64,000 nucleotides of DNA from Photobacterium profundum SS9. GTDB taxonomy: Bacteria; Pseudomonadota; Gammaproteobacteria; Enterobacterales; Vibrionaceae. The stretch spans positions 386,332 through 450,331 of the forward strand of contig NC_006371.1 of NCBI RefSeq assembly GCF_000196255.1, in the 5' to 3' direction. The notes beneath the pieces are model-generated. The model was not told the DNA's origin. It made no database searches and was given only the letters and a program-made list of their open reading frames with translations. Both the position numbers and the translations under genes were made by a program. Positions 1 through 8,896 of this stretch are shown here, piece after piece; position 1 is the stretch's first letter; each line of letters opens with the position of its first letter.

Positions 1-1
1 T

Positions 2-361
2 AAAATTTATAACACATTTAAAGCACATCAGTTATTACATTGGGCTGCAAAGCAGGGTAGGCAACATGCATTAAAGTTAGCCTTATTTGATGCTTATTTT
101 ACCGAGCAGAAAGATCCGAGTGATATTGAATTACTGGTAACGGCTGCAATGCAGGTCGGGTTAGATGGTGAAGAAGCGCGTGCGGTATTAACCGATGAAC
201 GTTTTGCTGATGATGTGAAAATGAATCAACAAACTTGGACAAATAGTGGTATTCAGTCTGTCCCTTCGATTGTATTGGATCAGAAATATCTAATTTCTGG
301 AGCGCAAGATCCTGAAACATTCATTCAGTCGATTCAGCAAGTGCTTGATGACGCTCGCTAA
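2..361 (+). CDS. DsbA-family (FrnE-like) thioredoxin-fold oxidoreductase, 5' truncated by window edge
   Basis: The frame is open from base 2 to the TAA at 359-361, so the gene starts before the window. The visible 119 residues begin with the helical insertion typical of DsbA/FrnE proteins (KAHQLLHWAAKQGRQ) and end with the thioredoxin-fold C-terminus: a cis-proline region (GIQSVPSIVLDQKYLISGAQ) and a final helix (FIQSIQQVLDD). This arrangement matches the FrnE/2-hydroxychromene-2-carboxylate isomerase branch, thought to act as cytoplasmic thiol-disulfide oxidoreductases. The CxxC region would lie outside the window, so redox activity cannot be judged here. No partner gene is visible downstream. 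Confidence 0.8.
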   Translation, partial: KIYNTFKAHQLLHWAAKQGRQHALKLALFDAYFTEQKDPSDIELLVTAAMQVGLDGEEARAVLTDERFADDVKMNQQTWTNSGIQSVPSIVLDQKYLISGAQDPETFIQSIQQVLDDAR

Positions 362-648
362 GCTATTTATTGAAAGCAGCAATTGATGATACTGAAATGA
401 TAAAGCCGTAAAATTCATGTCAGCTTATGGTGCAGGCTATATGTGTGTTTGCACCATATCTTTGTTCAAAAAATAACTTAGATCTAATGGTGGTTTAACC
501 GAAATATGGCTCTGAAAGGAATAAGCGAACAGTTAAATCGGTTGATAATTCGTTAAATGCTCACCCTTGCAGTGTCTAGTACAATCAAAATAGGTAACTA
601 CAGTCGAATATTTGAACCACATAAAATTTTTTAGAGAAACGAGAAGTG

Positions 649-1392
649 ATGAAGTCTAATGTTTGGATCAAGGCAGGTATAGTGATCATATATGGTTCAT
701 CTATAGATGCCTCTCCTCATCGTCACCACGCGATTCAACTGGCGTGGCCTAGAAATGGCTGTAGCTGCAAACTAGATAATAATGAAATATCGACACCAGT
801 AATTATTGATTCTAACGTCGAGCATCAGCTACAAGTTGATGAGGGTTGGATCTTGTTGGTCGAGCCCACTAGCGAATTAGGGGTGGAGCTATCTAAGAAA
901 TTGGCAGGGCAACCTTCAAAAGTATTTAAAGTGCCTTTACCCACGATTAAACATACAGAAGACATTGATGATTTAACTGTACTACTTTCCCCTTTATTTG
1001 AAAGTTTAGCGCTTTCAAATCAATTTCCTCTCATCAATGAAAGTCAGATCGCGGATCATCGCATTAAAAAGCTATTACATGAACTCAACCAATGCTTAGA
1101 TGGGAAATGCCTTAAACCAAGCAATTGGCGGGCGTCTGATGTTGCTCAAAAACTTGCTCTATCGGAGAGCCGCTTTCTTCACTTATTTAGCAAAGAGCTG
1201 GGCATTCCTTGGCGACCATATTTGCTATGGTGTCGAATGATTTGTGCTGTAAGAGCAATATTAAATGGAGAGTCTGCGACAGATGCTGCTCACATGGCAG
1301 GCTTTTCTGATAGTGCGCATTTAAGCCGTACTTTTCGAAAAACATTTGGAATGACCATTCGGCAAGCAAACGCTATTTTTCAAAAAAGTTAG
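649..1392 (+). CDS. AraC-family transcriptional regulator
   Basis: The protein is about 247 residues. The N-terminal ~130 residues look like a cupin-type effector-binding part (HRHHAIQLAW near residue 27). The C-terminal ~90 residues are a double helix-turn-helix: WRASDVAQKLALSESRFLHLF, then ATDAAHMAGFSDSAHLSRTFRKTFG, the AraC signature. A GTG at 646 directly precedes the ATG at 649. I prefer the ATG, although the purine-rich stretch upstream could serve either. The target is unknown. The gene lies 70 bp upstream of a co-directional transglutaminase-like gene, which is a candidate for regulation (inference). Confidence 0.85.
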   Translation: MKSNVWIKAGIVIIYGSSIDASPHRHHAIQLAWPRNGCSCKLDNNEISTPVIIDSNVEHQLQVDEGWILLVEPTSELGVELSKKLAGQPSKVFKVPLPTIKHTEDIDDLTVLLSPLFESLALSNQFPLINESQIADHRIKKLLHELNQCLDGKCLKPSNWRASDVAQKLALSESRFLHLFSKELGIPWRPYLLWCRMICAVRAILNGESATDAAHMAGFSDSAHLSRTFRKTFGMTIRQANAIFQKS

Positions 1393-1461
1393 CCAGTTTA
1401 TTCAATTTTTAGCTCCGCTCATTGGTTACTCTTGGTACATATTCGATGAAAGGAGTTACCG

Positions 1462-2196
1462 ATGAGTGAGCTATCAAAAGATTATCGACAAGAAACGTCA
1501 ATGCTGGATTTCATGCACCCGTATATCCAAAACTTGGTTGAGAGAAGAGAGTGGAAAAAACTGTCTCAATTTGACGCTATTGGTGCAATTTATAATTATG
1601 TAAGAGACGAGGTTCGTTTCGGCTATAACAAAGATGACCGTTTGGCAGCTAGCCAAGTATTAAAAGATGGTTACGGGCAATGTAATACTAAAGGAACGTT
1701 ATTAATGGCGTTGCTCCGTGCTGTAGGTATTGCTACTCGTTTTCACGGTTTTACTATTTATAATGAGTTACAGCGAGGGGCAATCCCGAACTACCTTTTT
1801 AAGGTCGCGCCAGCTCGTATCATCCATAGCTGGGTGGAAGTTTATCACGATGGGCGTTGGATTAACTTGGAAGGGTATATCTTAGATAAAGATTACTTAA
1901 AGCAAGTTCAAAAGCAATTTGCCGAACAAAGTGATTCGTTTTCAGGCTACGCAATTGCAACCAAATGCTTGTCTAATCCTGAGGTTGACTGGAAAGGGAA
2001 AGATACCTATATACAGAGTGAAGGGATTGCTGATGACTTTGGCGTATTCACTCAGCCAGAAGATTTCTATTCAGTACATGGTAGTAATTTGTCTGGTATA
2101 AAAAAAGTGGTGTTTCGATATGTACTCCGCCACTTAATGAACTTAAATGTGAATAAGATTCGTACAAACGGGATTTCAAATAAAAAGGTAACTTAA
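1462..2196 (+). CDS. Transglutaminase-like cysteine protease-fold protein
   Basis: The product is 244 residues with a transglutaminase-like core. The putative catalytic Cys is at 74 (YGQCNTKGTL), the His at 122 (IHSWVEV) and an acidic residue at about 142 (EGYILD), in the usual order and spacing of the family. There is no signal peptide, so a cytoplasmic location is likely. The start is well supported by AGGAG six bases before the ATG. Bacterial members include peptidases and amidases, and the substrate cannot be told from sequence. It may be co-transcribed with the hydrolase fragment that follows. Confidence 0.75.
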   Translation: MSELSKDYRQETSMLDFMHPYIQNLVERREWKKLSQFDAIGAIYNYVRDEVRFGYNKDDRLAASQVLKDGYGQCNTKGTLLMALLRAVGIATRFHGFTIYNELQRGAIPNYLFKVAPARIIHSWVEVYHDGRWINLEGYILDKDYLKQVQKQFAEQSDSFSGYAIATKCLSNPEVDWKGKDTYIQSEGIADDFGVFTQPEDFYSVHGSNLSGIKKVVFRYVLRHLMNLNVNKIRTNGISNKKVT

Positions 2197-2220
2197 ATAG
2201 ACTCAAAAAATCATTCAAAT

Positions 2221-2526
2221 ATGATTGTTGGTCACTGTAGCTGTAATAACAATACCTCCATGAATATTCCGATATTTAAAAATGCAGGAAGTACGTTTAA
2301 AGCACCAGCTTTATTTATTTATGGCCGCAGTGACTATTATTATTCTGACACAACAATCGAGTCGTTCGCTAGATCGTATGAACAGTCAGGAGGCAACGTA
2401 GAATTTAAATTCTATCAACTAGGTAAGAACGTATCAGGGCATGATGTGTTCTACAAGTATGGGCACTTATGGTCATATGTAGTTGATAAATACCTTACTG
2501 ATATTCAGTTCGATGTTCGCCCGTAA
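2221..2526 (+). pseudogene. Alpha/beta-hydrolase C-terminal fragment
   Basis: The 101-residue frame resembles only the last part of an alpha/beta hydrolase: a beta-strand and acid loop (APALFIYGRSDYYY), then a His-containing loop (SGHDVFYKYGHLW) and a terminal helix. The nucleophile elbow (GxSxG) and the lid region are absent, and the first 20 residues do not resemble a hydrolase start. It begins 24 bp after the transglutaminase-like gene without a good ribosome-binding site. I read it as the 3' remnant of a deleted gene. A short independent protein cannot be excluded. Confidence 0.55.
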
Positions 2527-2631
2527 GGATGTGCATCAACAAAGATTCGTTGCTTCACCTAATTACGTCGTTTTAATGACGATGCTAATTCGAGTTTATA
2601 AGTCAGCCAATTAAGGCTGACTTATTTTTAC

Positions 2632-3096
2632 CTATTGATGAACCACATGGAATCGTTCTAAAACAAGTACCATATTTTCATTTGGCTCAATACCTAACTC
2701 AATGCACTCTTTAGCGAAGAAATCCCAATGGGCTTTGCGCCACCATTTAAGTGAACGGTCACCTTCACCTTCTGCATAAGCAAATTCTGCCGTGACTTCA
2801 CTGTATTTACACTTTTCAACTGAGTCGATTTCGACAATACAAATTGGCTTTCCATTCCAATCAACGACAACCAATAAATGACCAACAGTTGGCATTGGTT
2901 CTTCATCTGATTCATACCAATAATTAAGGCTGCAAGTTGCTGTCTTTTGACCTATTCGAATTAATTCAGCGCATAAATTGGCATTATGCTCATCAGCACA
3001 GAAATAATCCGAACTGAATGATTGATACTTTTTACGCTCAGATTCACTTAGAGAGCTGAGGTATGTGTCTAGGTAGATTTGAGACTGTTCTTCCAT
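2632..3096 (-). CDS. ASCH-domain protein
   Basis: The product is 154 residues and belongs to the ASCH family, an RNA-binding PUA-like fold that includes N4-acetylcytidine amidohydrolases. Visible hallmarks are the basic/aromatic stretch IGQKTATCSLNYWYE, the beta-hairpin GHLLVVVDWNGKPICIVEI and the motif EGEGDRSLKWWRKAHWDFF near residue 110. Members are often found near acetyltransferases, and here a GNAT gene lies 100 bp upstream on the same strand. The biochemical role is undetermined from the sequence. Confidence 0.8.
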   Translation of the reverse strand: MEEQSQIYLDTYLSSLSESERKKYQSFSSDYFCADEHNANLCAELIRIGQKTATCSLNYWYESDEEPMPTVGHLLVVVDWNGKPICIVEIDSVEKCKYSEVTAEFAYAEGEGDRSLKWWRKAHWDFFAKECIELGIEPNENMVLVLERFHVVHQ

Positions 3097-3199
3097 GAAA
3101 TCCTCGTACTAATTTTTTGCAATATGAATTGTGTTGTTGGCTTTGTGTACGCCCAGCATAGGCATGAACTAATGAGGTTATAAACCTCCGGCTAACCGA

Positions 3200-3673
3200 T
3201 TATATTCGTTGCGTCAGGCGCATATGGATTAAAGCAACGTTCTCGCCTTGGGGCGATATATGCTTTGCTACAGAGTAAGGTTCAAAACCTAATTTGCTAT
3301 ACATTAACAAAGCTCGTGTATTAAAGTTAAACACCGACAAATGCGGCACTGCATCATAAGTTTCCCTGCAAACTTCTATCATGTGCTTGATTAACCCCTT
3401 ACCGATGCCTTGTCCTTTAAAATCTTCGCCAACGATAACATTTCCAATAAATGCACTTTCCCCTGGAACAACATTGTACAAATTACTAAAAGCCACAACT
3501 TGCCCTGCAATAATACAGACAGTTAAATTTTTTCTAGCTTTTGCTGTTTCTTCAATCTGCTTTTTATCCCATGGAAAACTGCCAGTTGCACAGAATGAAA
3601 ATAATTCTTCAGGAGATGCAGTCAACCGCGCTATATCATTATATTGTTCTTCTTTAGCACTAGTAAATTCCAT
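3200..3673 (-). CDS. GNAT-family N-acetyltransferase
   Basis: The 157-residue protein has the GNAT core. It contains a beta4 strand (ESAFIGNVIVGEDFKGQGIGKGLIKHMIE) with the acetyl-CoA pyrophosphate loop GQGIGKG near residue 88, and a C-terminal FNTRALLMYSKLGFEP motif. The acceptor substrate cannot be predicted. It lies upstream of the ASCH gene on the same strand, separated by about 100 bp, so joint transcription is possible. The region beyond its 5' end is disturbed by an integrase scrap and an insertion sequence. Confidence 0.85.
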   Translation of the reverse strand: MEFTSAKEEQYNDIARLTASPEELFSFCATGSFPWDKKQIEETAKARKNLTVCIIAGQVVAFSNLYNVVPGESAFIGNVIVGEDFKGQGIGKGLIKHMIEVCRETYDAVPHLSVFNFNTRALLMYSKLGFEPYSVAKHISPQGENVALIHMRLTQRI

Positions 3674-3765
3674 TTTCCCTCCAATAATTAAAGACTTGCT
3701 CTGAGCAACCGAAGATCATCCACAACAACTTCGTGCCGATTTTCTTTATGGATAACAGGTTACTA

Positions 3766-3905
3766 ACTTAAAACCGCAAGGTAAACGCTCAGCAACCATT
3801 GATGTTTATTCACGTGCGGTGCGTCACATTGTCCACCACTTTGATAAAACACCCGACACCCTTTCAGCCGACGATCTTAACAATACTTTACTCAACTGTT
3901 CAACA
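3766..3905 (+). pseudogene. Tyrosine-recombinase N-terminal remnant
   Basis: A short open stretch reads KPQGKRSATIDVYSRAVRHI and continues to PDTLSADDL. This resembles the SAM-like N-terminal DNA-binding domain of tyrosine recombinases/integrases. There is no start codon, and after SADDL the resemblance stops: the frame runs through an unrelated hydrophobic stretch to a TAG-free end just inside the IS66-family element, 75 bp further on. The catalytic domain is not found on either side of that element, so this is a dead fragment. Confidence 0.5.
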
Positions 3906-3979
3906 TCCATTTTTGGAGTGCTGTTAGGGTTGGTTGTGATGTTTTACCCTTATTTTTCAAGTCATTACCTGGAATTTGA

Positions 3980-5744
3980 GTAACTTCTCAATAAGTCGGG
4001 GCATAAGCGAAGAGTGATCCTGATAGTGTTTTTAAAATTAATGTTAGGATCTCTAAGATCGGCTTGATTGATCCTTTCAAACCTTCAAAATAGTAGCCTC
4101 TAACCACGTAGAGCCTTTTGTCTCAATGAAAATTAATCTCCCAGACATTCCAGAGTCAGAGCAAACCCCTTTGGTAAAAGGCTTAATTGGGATCATTGAG
4201 CAGCTTTCCGATACGGTTGAGCGCCAACAAGAAGAAATCACCCTCCTTAAAGACGAGATCAACGTACTAAAAGGGCAGAAAAAACGGTCCAAGTTCAAGC
4301 CGAGTAAACTCGACACAAATACCGATGAAAAGTCAGACCAAGGCTCGACTGATAACAAACGGTCCGGCTCTACCAAGCGTAGCAAAAATCAAACACTGAC
4401 CATTCATCAGGATAACATTGTCCAGCCAGAACAACCTTTACCTATCGGGGCACGATTCAAGGGCTACCGAGATTTTGTCGTCCAAGAGTTAGAGATACAG
4501 TCGTGCAATGTACGTTATCGCTTAGCTTGCTATCTATTACCTGATGGTTCGACGGTTACCGCTACCTTGCCTAATGGACTAGCAGGCCAACACTTTGGCA
4601 CTCGACTAAGAAACTACATCCTCTATCAGTATCATCAATGTCAGGTCACTCAGCCTCTGTTGTTGGAACAACTTAGAGAATGGGGTATCGATATTTCCAG
4701 TGGCCAATTAAATCGCTTATTGACCGAAAATCATGATGATTTGCATGAAGAAAAAGCCGAACTTCTGGCTGCAGGCCTGCAAAGCACTGGCTATATCACA
4801 ACAGATGACACCGGAGCTAGGCATCAGGGCAAGAACGGTTTTGTCACCCACATAGGCAATGAGTGGTTTGTTTGGTTTCAAAGTTCAGACCGAAAAAATC
4901 GGATCAACTTCCTGTCACTCCTTCGGGCTGGAAACAAGGGTTATCAGGTGAACACCTGCGCACTAAACTATATGGCGACAAATAAACTCCCTGCTCCCCA
5001 GTTAGCATTGTTAGCAAACACACCAGTGACCAACTTTGGATGTGAGGAGGAATGGTCTGCTCATCTAGTTCAGCTGGGTATTGTCGTAAAAAGGCATATT
5101 CAAATAGCGACTGAAGGTGCCCTATTGGGTTGCGCGTCAGAGAATGAAGCTTTGGGTAAACTCGCTGTGATCAGTGATGGTGCTGGACAGTTTAAGGTTC
5201 TACAACATGGTTTGTGCTGGGTACATGCGGAGCGGTTGGTCCACAAGCTTATTCCGTTGAATGAGGGACATCGAGAAGACATCGCACAAGTACGTGATGA
5301 GATTTGGTCGTTCTACAAGGAGCTGAAAGAATACAAAAAACAGCCTTGCGACACGAAGAAATCAGCTCTGTCGAAGGAGTTCGATCGGCTATTTACTCAG
5401 AAAACCCGCTATGAGCTCCTTAATCAGCAACTAAAGCGGTTAAACAAATTAAAATCAAGCTTATTGCTGGTATTGGAACGACCAGAAATTCCAATCCATA
5501 CAAATGGAAGCGAAAATGATCTAAGGGAGCAGGTCAAGCGGCGCAAAGTCAGTGGAGGTACTCGTAGTGATCTTGGCCGACAATGCCGAGATACCTTTTC
5601 CAGCCTGAAAAAAACGTGCCGAAAATTAGGGGTTTCCTTCTGGAAATATCTCAACGACCGAATTTCTCAAAGTAATGTAATCCCATCTTTAGGCTCTCTG
5701 GTGCTCCAGAAAGCCCACCCTGCCTCGGCTTATTGAGAAGTTAC
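3980..5744 (+). mobile_element. IS66-family insertion sequence, single-gene (ISBst12-like) layout
   Basis: The ends are 23-bp imperfect inverted repeats (21 of 23 identical). The left end starts GTAACTTCTCAATAAG at 3980, and the right end is its complement finishing at 5744. GTAA termini are typical of IS66. Only a tnpC-type gene is present, without tnpA or tnpB, as in the ISBst12 subgroup. The flanks are GAATTTGA (3972-3979) and CTATTTGA (5745-5752), sharing 6 of 8 bases. They may be a decayed 8-bp target duplication. The element is 1765 bp and looks intact. Confidence 0.85.
4126..5736 (+). CDS. tnpC: IS66-family TnpC transposase
   Basis: The product is 536 residues, full length for a TnpC. 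An N-terminal coiled-coil/leucine zipper (residues ~12-50, VERQQEEITLLKDEINVLK) is followed by a lysine-rich linker. The DDE catalytic core then follows: ITTDDTGARH near residue 226, VISDGAGQFK near 350 and NGSENDLREQVKRRK near 463. The stop codon lies inside the right inverted repeat. No frameshift or stop is visible, so the enzyme may be active. Whether the element moves without TnpA/TnpB is family knowledge, not shown here. Confidence 0.9.
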   Translation: MKINLPDIPESEQTPLVKGLIGIIEQLSDTVERQQEEITLLKDEINVLKGQKKRSKFKPSKLDTNTDEKSDQGSTDNKRSGSTKRSKNQTLTIHQDNIVQPEQPLPIGARFKGYRDFVVQELEIQSCNVRYRLACYLLPDGSTVTATLPNGLAGQHFGTRLRNYILYQYHQCQVTQPLLLEQLREWGIDISSGQLNRLLTENHDDLHEEKAELLAAGLQSTGYITTDDTGARHQGKNGFVTHIGNEWFVWFQSSDRKNRINFLSLLRAGNKGYQVNTCALNYMATNKLPAPQLALLANTPVTNFGCEEEWSAHLVQLGIVVKRHIQIATEGALLGCASENEALGKLAVISDGAGQFKVLQHGLCWVHAERLVHKLIPLNEGHREDIAQVRDEIWSFYKELKEYKKQPCDTKKSALSKEFDRLFTQKTRYELLNQQLKRLNKLKSSLLLVLERPEIPIHTNGSENDLREQVKRRKVSGGTRSDLGRQCRDTFSSLKKTCRKLGVSFWKYLNDRISQSNVIPSLGSLVLQKAHPASAY

Positions 5745-6091
5745 CTATTTGATTCTACAACACGTGGGCCTGCTGAACAGGTTTACTCATCAACTACGTT
5801 ATCAAGTCTGCTTTTAAACGATATAGCCTTGGGCTTCGGCTGGGTGAAGTATGCATAATCGTTCAGTAATTGCGGTTCGAATCACATAATGCTTTAAGCA
5901 GAAAGATTGACTTGAACCTATAATGGTTGTGAAGATTGTAACTGCATGAAAAAGCAGTATAAATCATGTGCTACAGTTTGATGTATAGGTACATGTTATG
6001 TTTCACGTTAGTGCTTCCATGATACTTAATTGATCAGCTGGCTGAGTAAAATCAGTTCGCTTCTCAATTATGTATTGCTGGAGATAGGCAC
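5745..6091. other. Intergenic, no gene seen
   Basis: This 347-bp stretch lies between the right end of the IS66-family element and the next small gene. I see no convincing reading frame, RNA gene or terminator. It does not continue the integrase remnant found to the left of the element, which fits a locus with further deletion. Confidence 0.5.
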
Positions 6092-6283
6092 ATGGAAATA
6101 CTTGAAAAAGCTAAAACGTTATTTACCCAACCGTTAAGCTTGGATGGGTTGCGCAAGCTTGATCGGTTAGAACGCCAAGCAAAAGGGAAGGAGAGAATGT
6201 ATATCGGTTTACTATGGGATGCGGCATATGCAGCGGTTGATCCTATTGTTTTACAGCAGGCACGTGTAGAAGGTTTGCTGTAA
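6092..6283 (+). CDS. Hypothetical 63-residue protein
   Basis: This small frame has an ATG preceded by a good Shine-Dalgarno stretch (GGAGATAGG). The protein is predicted soluble and helical (MEILEKAKTLFTQPLSLDGL, then a basic/acidic helix KLDRLERQAKGKERM, then a hydrophobic LLWDAAYAAV segment). I do not recognise a family. An inverted repeat 30 bp after the stop (6313-6343) could end the transcript, which supports a real gene. It has no clear functional neighbour. Confidence 0.5.
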   Translation: MEILEKAKTLFTQPLSLDGLRKLDRLERQAKGKERMYIGLLWDAAYAAVDPIVLQQARVEGLL

Positions 6284-6312
6284 AAAGAAAATAGCCTACT
6301 AGACAGATAAAA

Positions 6313-6343
6313 CTAACCGTTATCGAATGTTGGTAACGGTTAG
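6313..6343 (+). terminator. Inverted repeat after the 63-residue gene
   Basis: CTAACCGTTA (6313-6322) and TAACGGTTAG (6334-6343) form a perfect 10-bp stem around an 11-base loop. There is no T-run after it, so a factor-independent terminator is only possible. It could also be an operator. The rest of the gap to the phosphatase start (to 6596) holds no gene. One short Pho-box-like half site, GGTCATAAAA, occurs near 6494. Confidence 0.35.
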
Positions 6344-6596
6344 AATCCCACCATAATCATACCCTCATGTTAAATAATAAAGTGCGCTGATTTATTAGAT
6401 TAGAGCTTTGTAATGAGTCAATACATTCAAGCGTTTAGATATTTCTCCCCAAATGTGTAGCGTCACATTAAATTATACGGATTGTAAAACGGCGGTCATA
6501 AAAGTAAGCCACTATGCGTGCAACTTGTTACTTTTAATCAACGTGTTTCAAAGCTTCAATTTGGCTTTGATGTATAACAACGATAGGGAACCCGTA

Positions 6597-6857
6597 GTGA
6601 ACAAAACACTTTTTATATCAGCACTTTCTGCTGCTTTATCAACCGCATTCATTTCTCATGCTGCATTTGCCGCTGTGCCGCAACAAAATGATGTTTGGTT
6701 TCAAGATGGGCAACGAGCAATAGAGCAAGCTAAAGCTCGTAAACCAATTGATACCAAAGCGAAAAATGTCATTATTTTTATCGGTGATGGTATGAGTGTG
6801 GGCACAATGACTGCCTCTCGTATCTATGCAGGGCAAAAGCTGGGTAATACGGGTGAA
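6597..6857 (+). pseudogene. Alkaline phosphatase, N-terminal fragment
   Basis: The 87 surviving codons (GTG start at 6597 with AGGGA upstream) encode a signal peptide (FISALSAALSTAFISHAAFA, cleavage after AFA). They also encode the first metal-binding strand of alkaline phosphatases, NVIIFIGDGMSVGTMTASRI, where the Asp of GDGMS binds metal. Homology ends exactly at GNTGE, where an IS5/IS903-type end begins. The frame then runs into IS sequence and stops at 6941. The nucleophilic serine region is missing. The C-terminal part of the gene lies 11.4 kb away at 18240-18677. Confidence 0.85.
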
Positions 6858-7328
6858 GGGCATTGTTGCAACACTAAAACTTTGTGGTCTTTTGATACGG
6901 TTAGGCGACTCGGTAGCTATTGGGCATCCCGAGCTGAGTAAAGCGATTTAAAATAGAACAACCGAGTAACATTCCCTTTGACTGGTTTTCAATCTTTCTG
7001 CAGTGTAATGTATTGCCGCACGCTCTGCCAACCGATAATGCCAAGGGCGAAGCAACCTATCAGGTTACTCATCCTCTTAGAGTGATGAATCTCATCGGCA
7101 AACGTATTGTCTTTCGGCGGAATAACAATCTCAGCATTCGGAAAATGGGCTTCTAATGTCTGGTATACCGCATTGGTATCATACATTTTTTCGGCACTGA
7201 CGTGCTCGACATCCGTAATGATGGACTGGCATAACGTCCCGACAACCTGATCATCCATCGTGTTTTTATCGGTGAGGACTGCACTTTGAATGAAGTGAGC
7301 TTCATCAACAGCGAAATGCGCCTTTCGC

Positions 7329-8896
7329 GTAAGCGTTCACCAGAGTAGCTTGACTGCTACCCTGAACAAAGATTGAAGATGTCAGGATATGGCTGTTTTT
7401 TCACGACAGCATTGACAATCTGTTGAAGAGCGATAAATGGTGACATACTTCGTTTCTTGCAGGTTTCAACAAGAGTGTGTATTCGGCCTCGAAACTTATC
7501 ACCGCGATCGGAGCTTGTACCAAAACTGATTTTTCGCATGATCACGCTTCCACGTAACCGGCGCTCGGCTTCATTGTTGGTTAATGGGATTGTTAAGGGA
7601 GCCGTCAGAAATACCCACAAACTGACTTCGTGCTTAAGAATGAATTTACATCGACCGCTATATCTAGATGTTGTGACATCCGCGCCTTTGTGTAACCAGC
7701 GCGTTAAGCTCTTTCTCAATCGCTTCATTCTCCGAAAGTATATCTCCGCTGAAATGTTTTCTTCATAACGATGTTGAGTGCGAAAAATCATATTGATAAG
7801 CAGAGTCAGTCGTTTGCCAATAAAAGCGGTTAACCCCCCCCCCCCACTGTAATCGGCCATTTGTTGGAGATTTCGCTTTAGGTGGCCTAAGCAAAATTGA
7901 TGTTTTTCAGGATTGAGCCAATTATAGCTGGCACATTGATCGGAGATAACAACCCCAGCAAATTTTTCATTCAGCATCACTTTTGCCGAGTGGGTTGAGC
8001 GTGAAAACAAAACACGTTCATAGACCCAATCATCACTCGACATCAGCCAACACCAGCGTAGGCTGCTTTCACCATTTCTGATGTGAGAAGTCTCATCAAT
8101 ATGAACCATTGGCGCTTTTTGAATGGCGTCTCGAACGGCTTGATGTAAAGGCGTAAGCATCGATGATACTTTTCCTTGAGCCTCAGAGATAGCGCCCGTG
8201 GAAAAGGAGGTGCCTAACTGCAGCTTGAGTAATTCTTGTATTTTACGAACGCTGAGATGAAACTGTCCAGCCAGCAGGGCAATGTAGCTCATGAGGTTAG
8301 GGCCCATTATTCCCTGTGGGGTATCTTGAGGCCGCTTCCCCTTAACGGAAGTCTGGCAATTTTGACACCGGCCATGAAAGACTTGATATTCAGTAATATT
8401 TACAATTGGCTCAGGGATTTCATGCACTTGATGCCGATAGGATGGTTTTTGATTAATCGCGATATGACTATCGCCACAACAAGGGCACAGTGAACTGGGC
8501 ACACAGGGTACAACAGTATCTGTCTTTTTGAGTTTGCTCAGTTTTCGCCGTTTGCCCTCGTGACCTTGTTGAGCTCCAATCTTACTGCCGCTACGAGGGC
8601 TTTCAGCTTTTTTCGCTCAGCCCTCTCTTTTGGGCCATCAGATGATGGCGACTTTGATGAGTTTTTAGAACTCGTCGAGAGCTTGTCTTCGTAGTGCCGC
8701 AATTTCTCCCATAGCTCCTGGATAAGAGCTTGAGCTTCATTGAGGCTATTTACCGTCGGTGGTTCTTCTTTAAATGATAATTTCTTTTTCATACTGGTAA
8801 GCATGACGTGTGGGGAGGATCACTCAATAGCCAAATGTGGATCAAGTGCGCTCCATCACATTTTTTTGTGTCAATAGGGGGCTGGTGAACGGTTAC
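7329..8896 (-). mobile_element. IS66-family insertion sequence nested in the IS5-family element
   Basis: The termini are GTAAGCGTTCACCA (from 7329) and, inverted, GTAACCGTTCACCA (ending at 8896), with one mismatch in 14. Both sides are flanked by the identical octamer CCTTTCGC (7321-7328 and 8897-8904), a perfect 8-bp target duplication as expected for IS66. This proves the insertion is direct and later than the IS5-family element. At 1568 bp it carries only a tnpC-type gene. It is not the same element as the copy at 3980-5744. Confidence 0.95.
7357..8804 (-). CDS. tnpC: IS66-family TnpC transposase encoded in two frames (-1 shift)
   Basis: The first frame (8804 to 8538) carries a leucine-zipper helix and the motif KLSTSSKNSSKSPSSDGPKE. 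The second (continuing to 7357) carries a zinc-finger-like CPCC...CQNC segment and the DDE core: VHIDET, VISDQCASYNW and NNEAERRLR. Joining them needs a -1 shift at A-AAA-AAG in the AERKK region near 8608. A -1 slip there reads straight into AESPRSGSKIGAQQGHEG, the expected linker. So this is either programmed -1 frameshifting or loss of one A from a run of seven. A run of 12 G encodes a Gly4 segment at 7834-7845. Confidence 0.75.
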
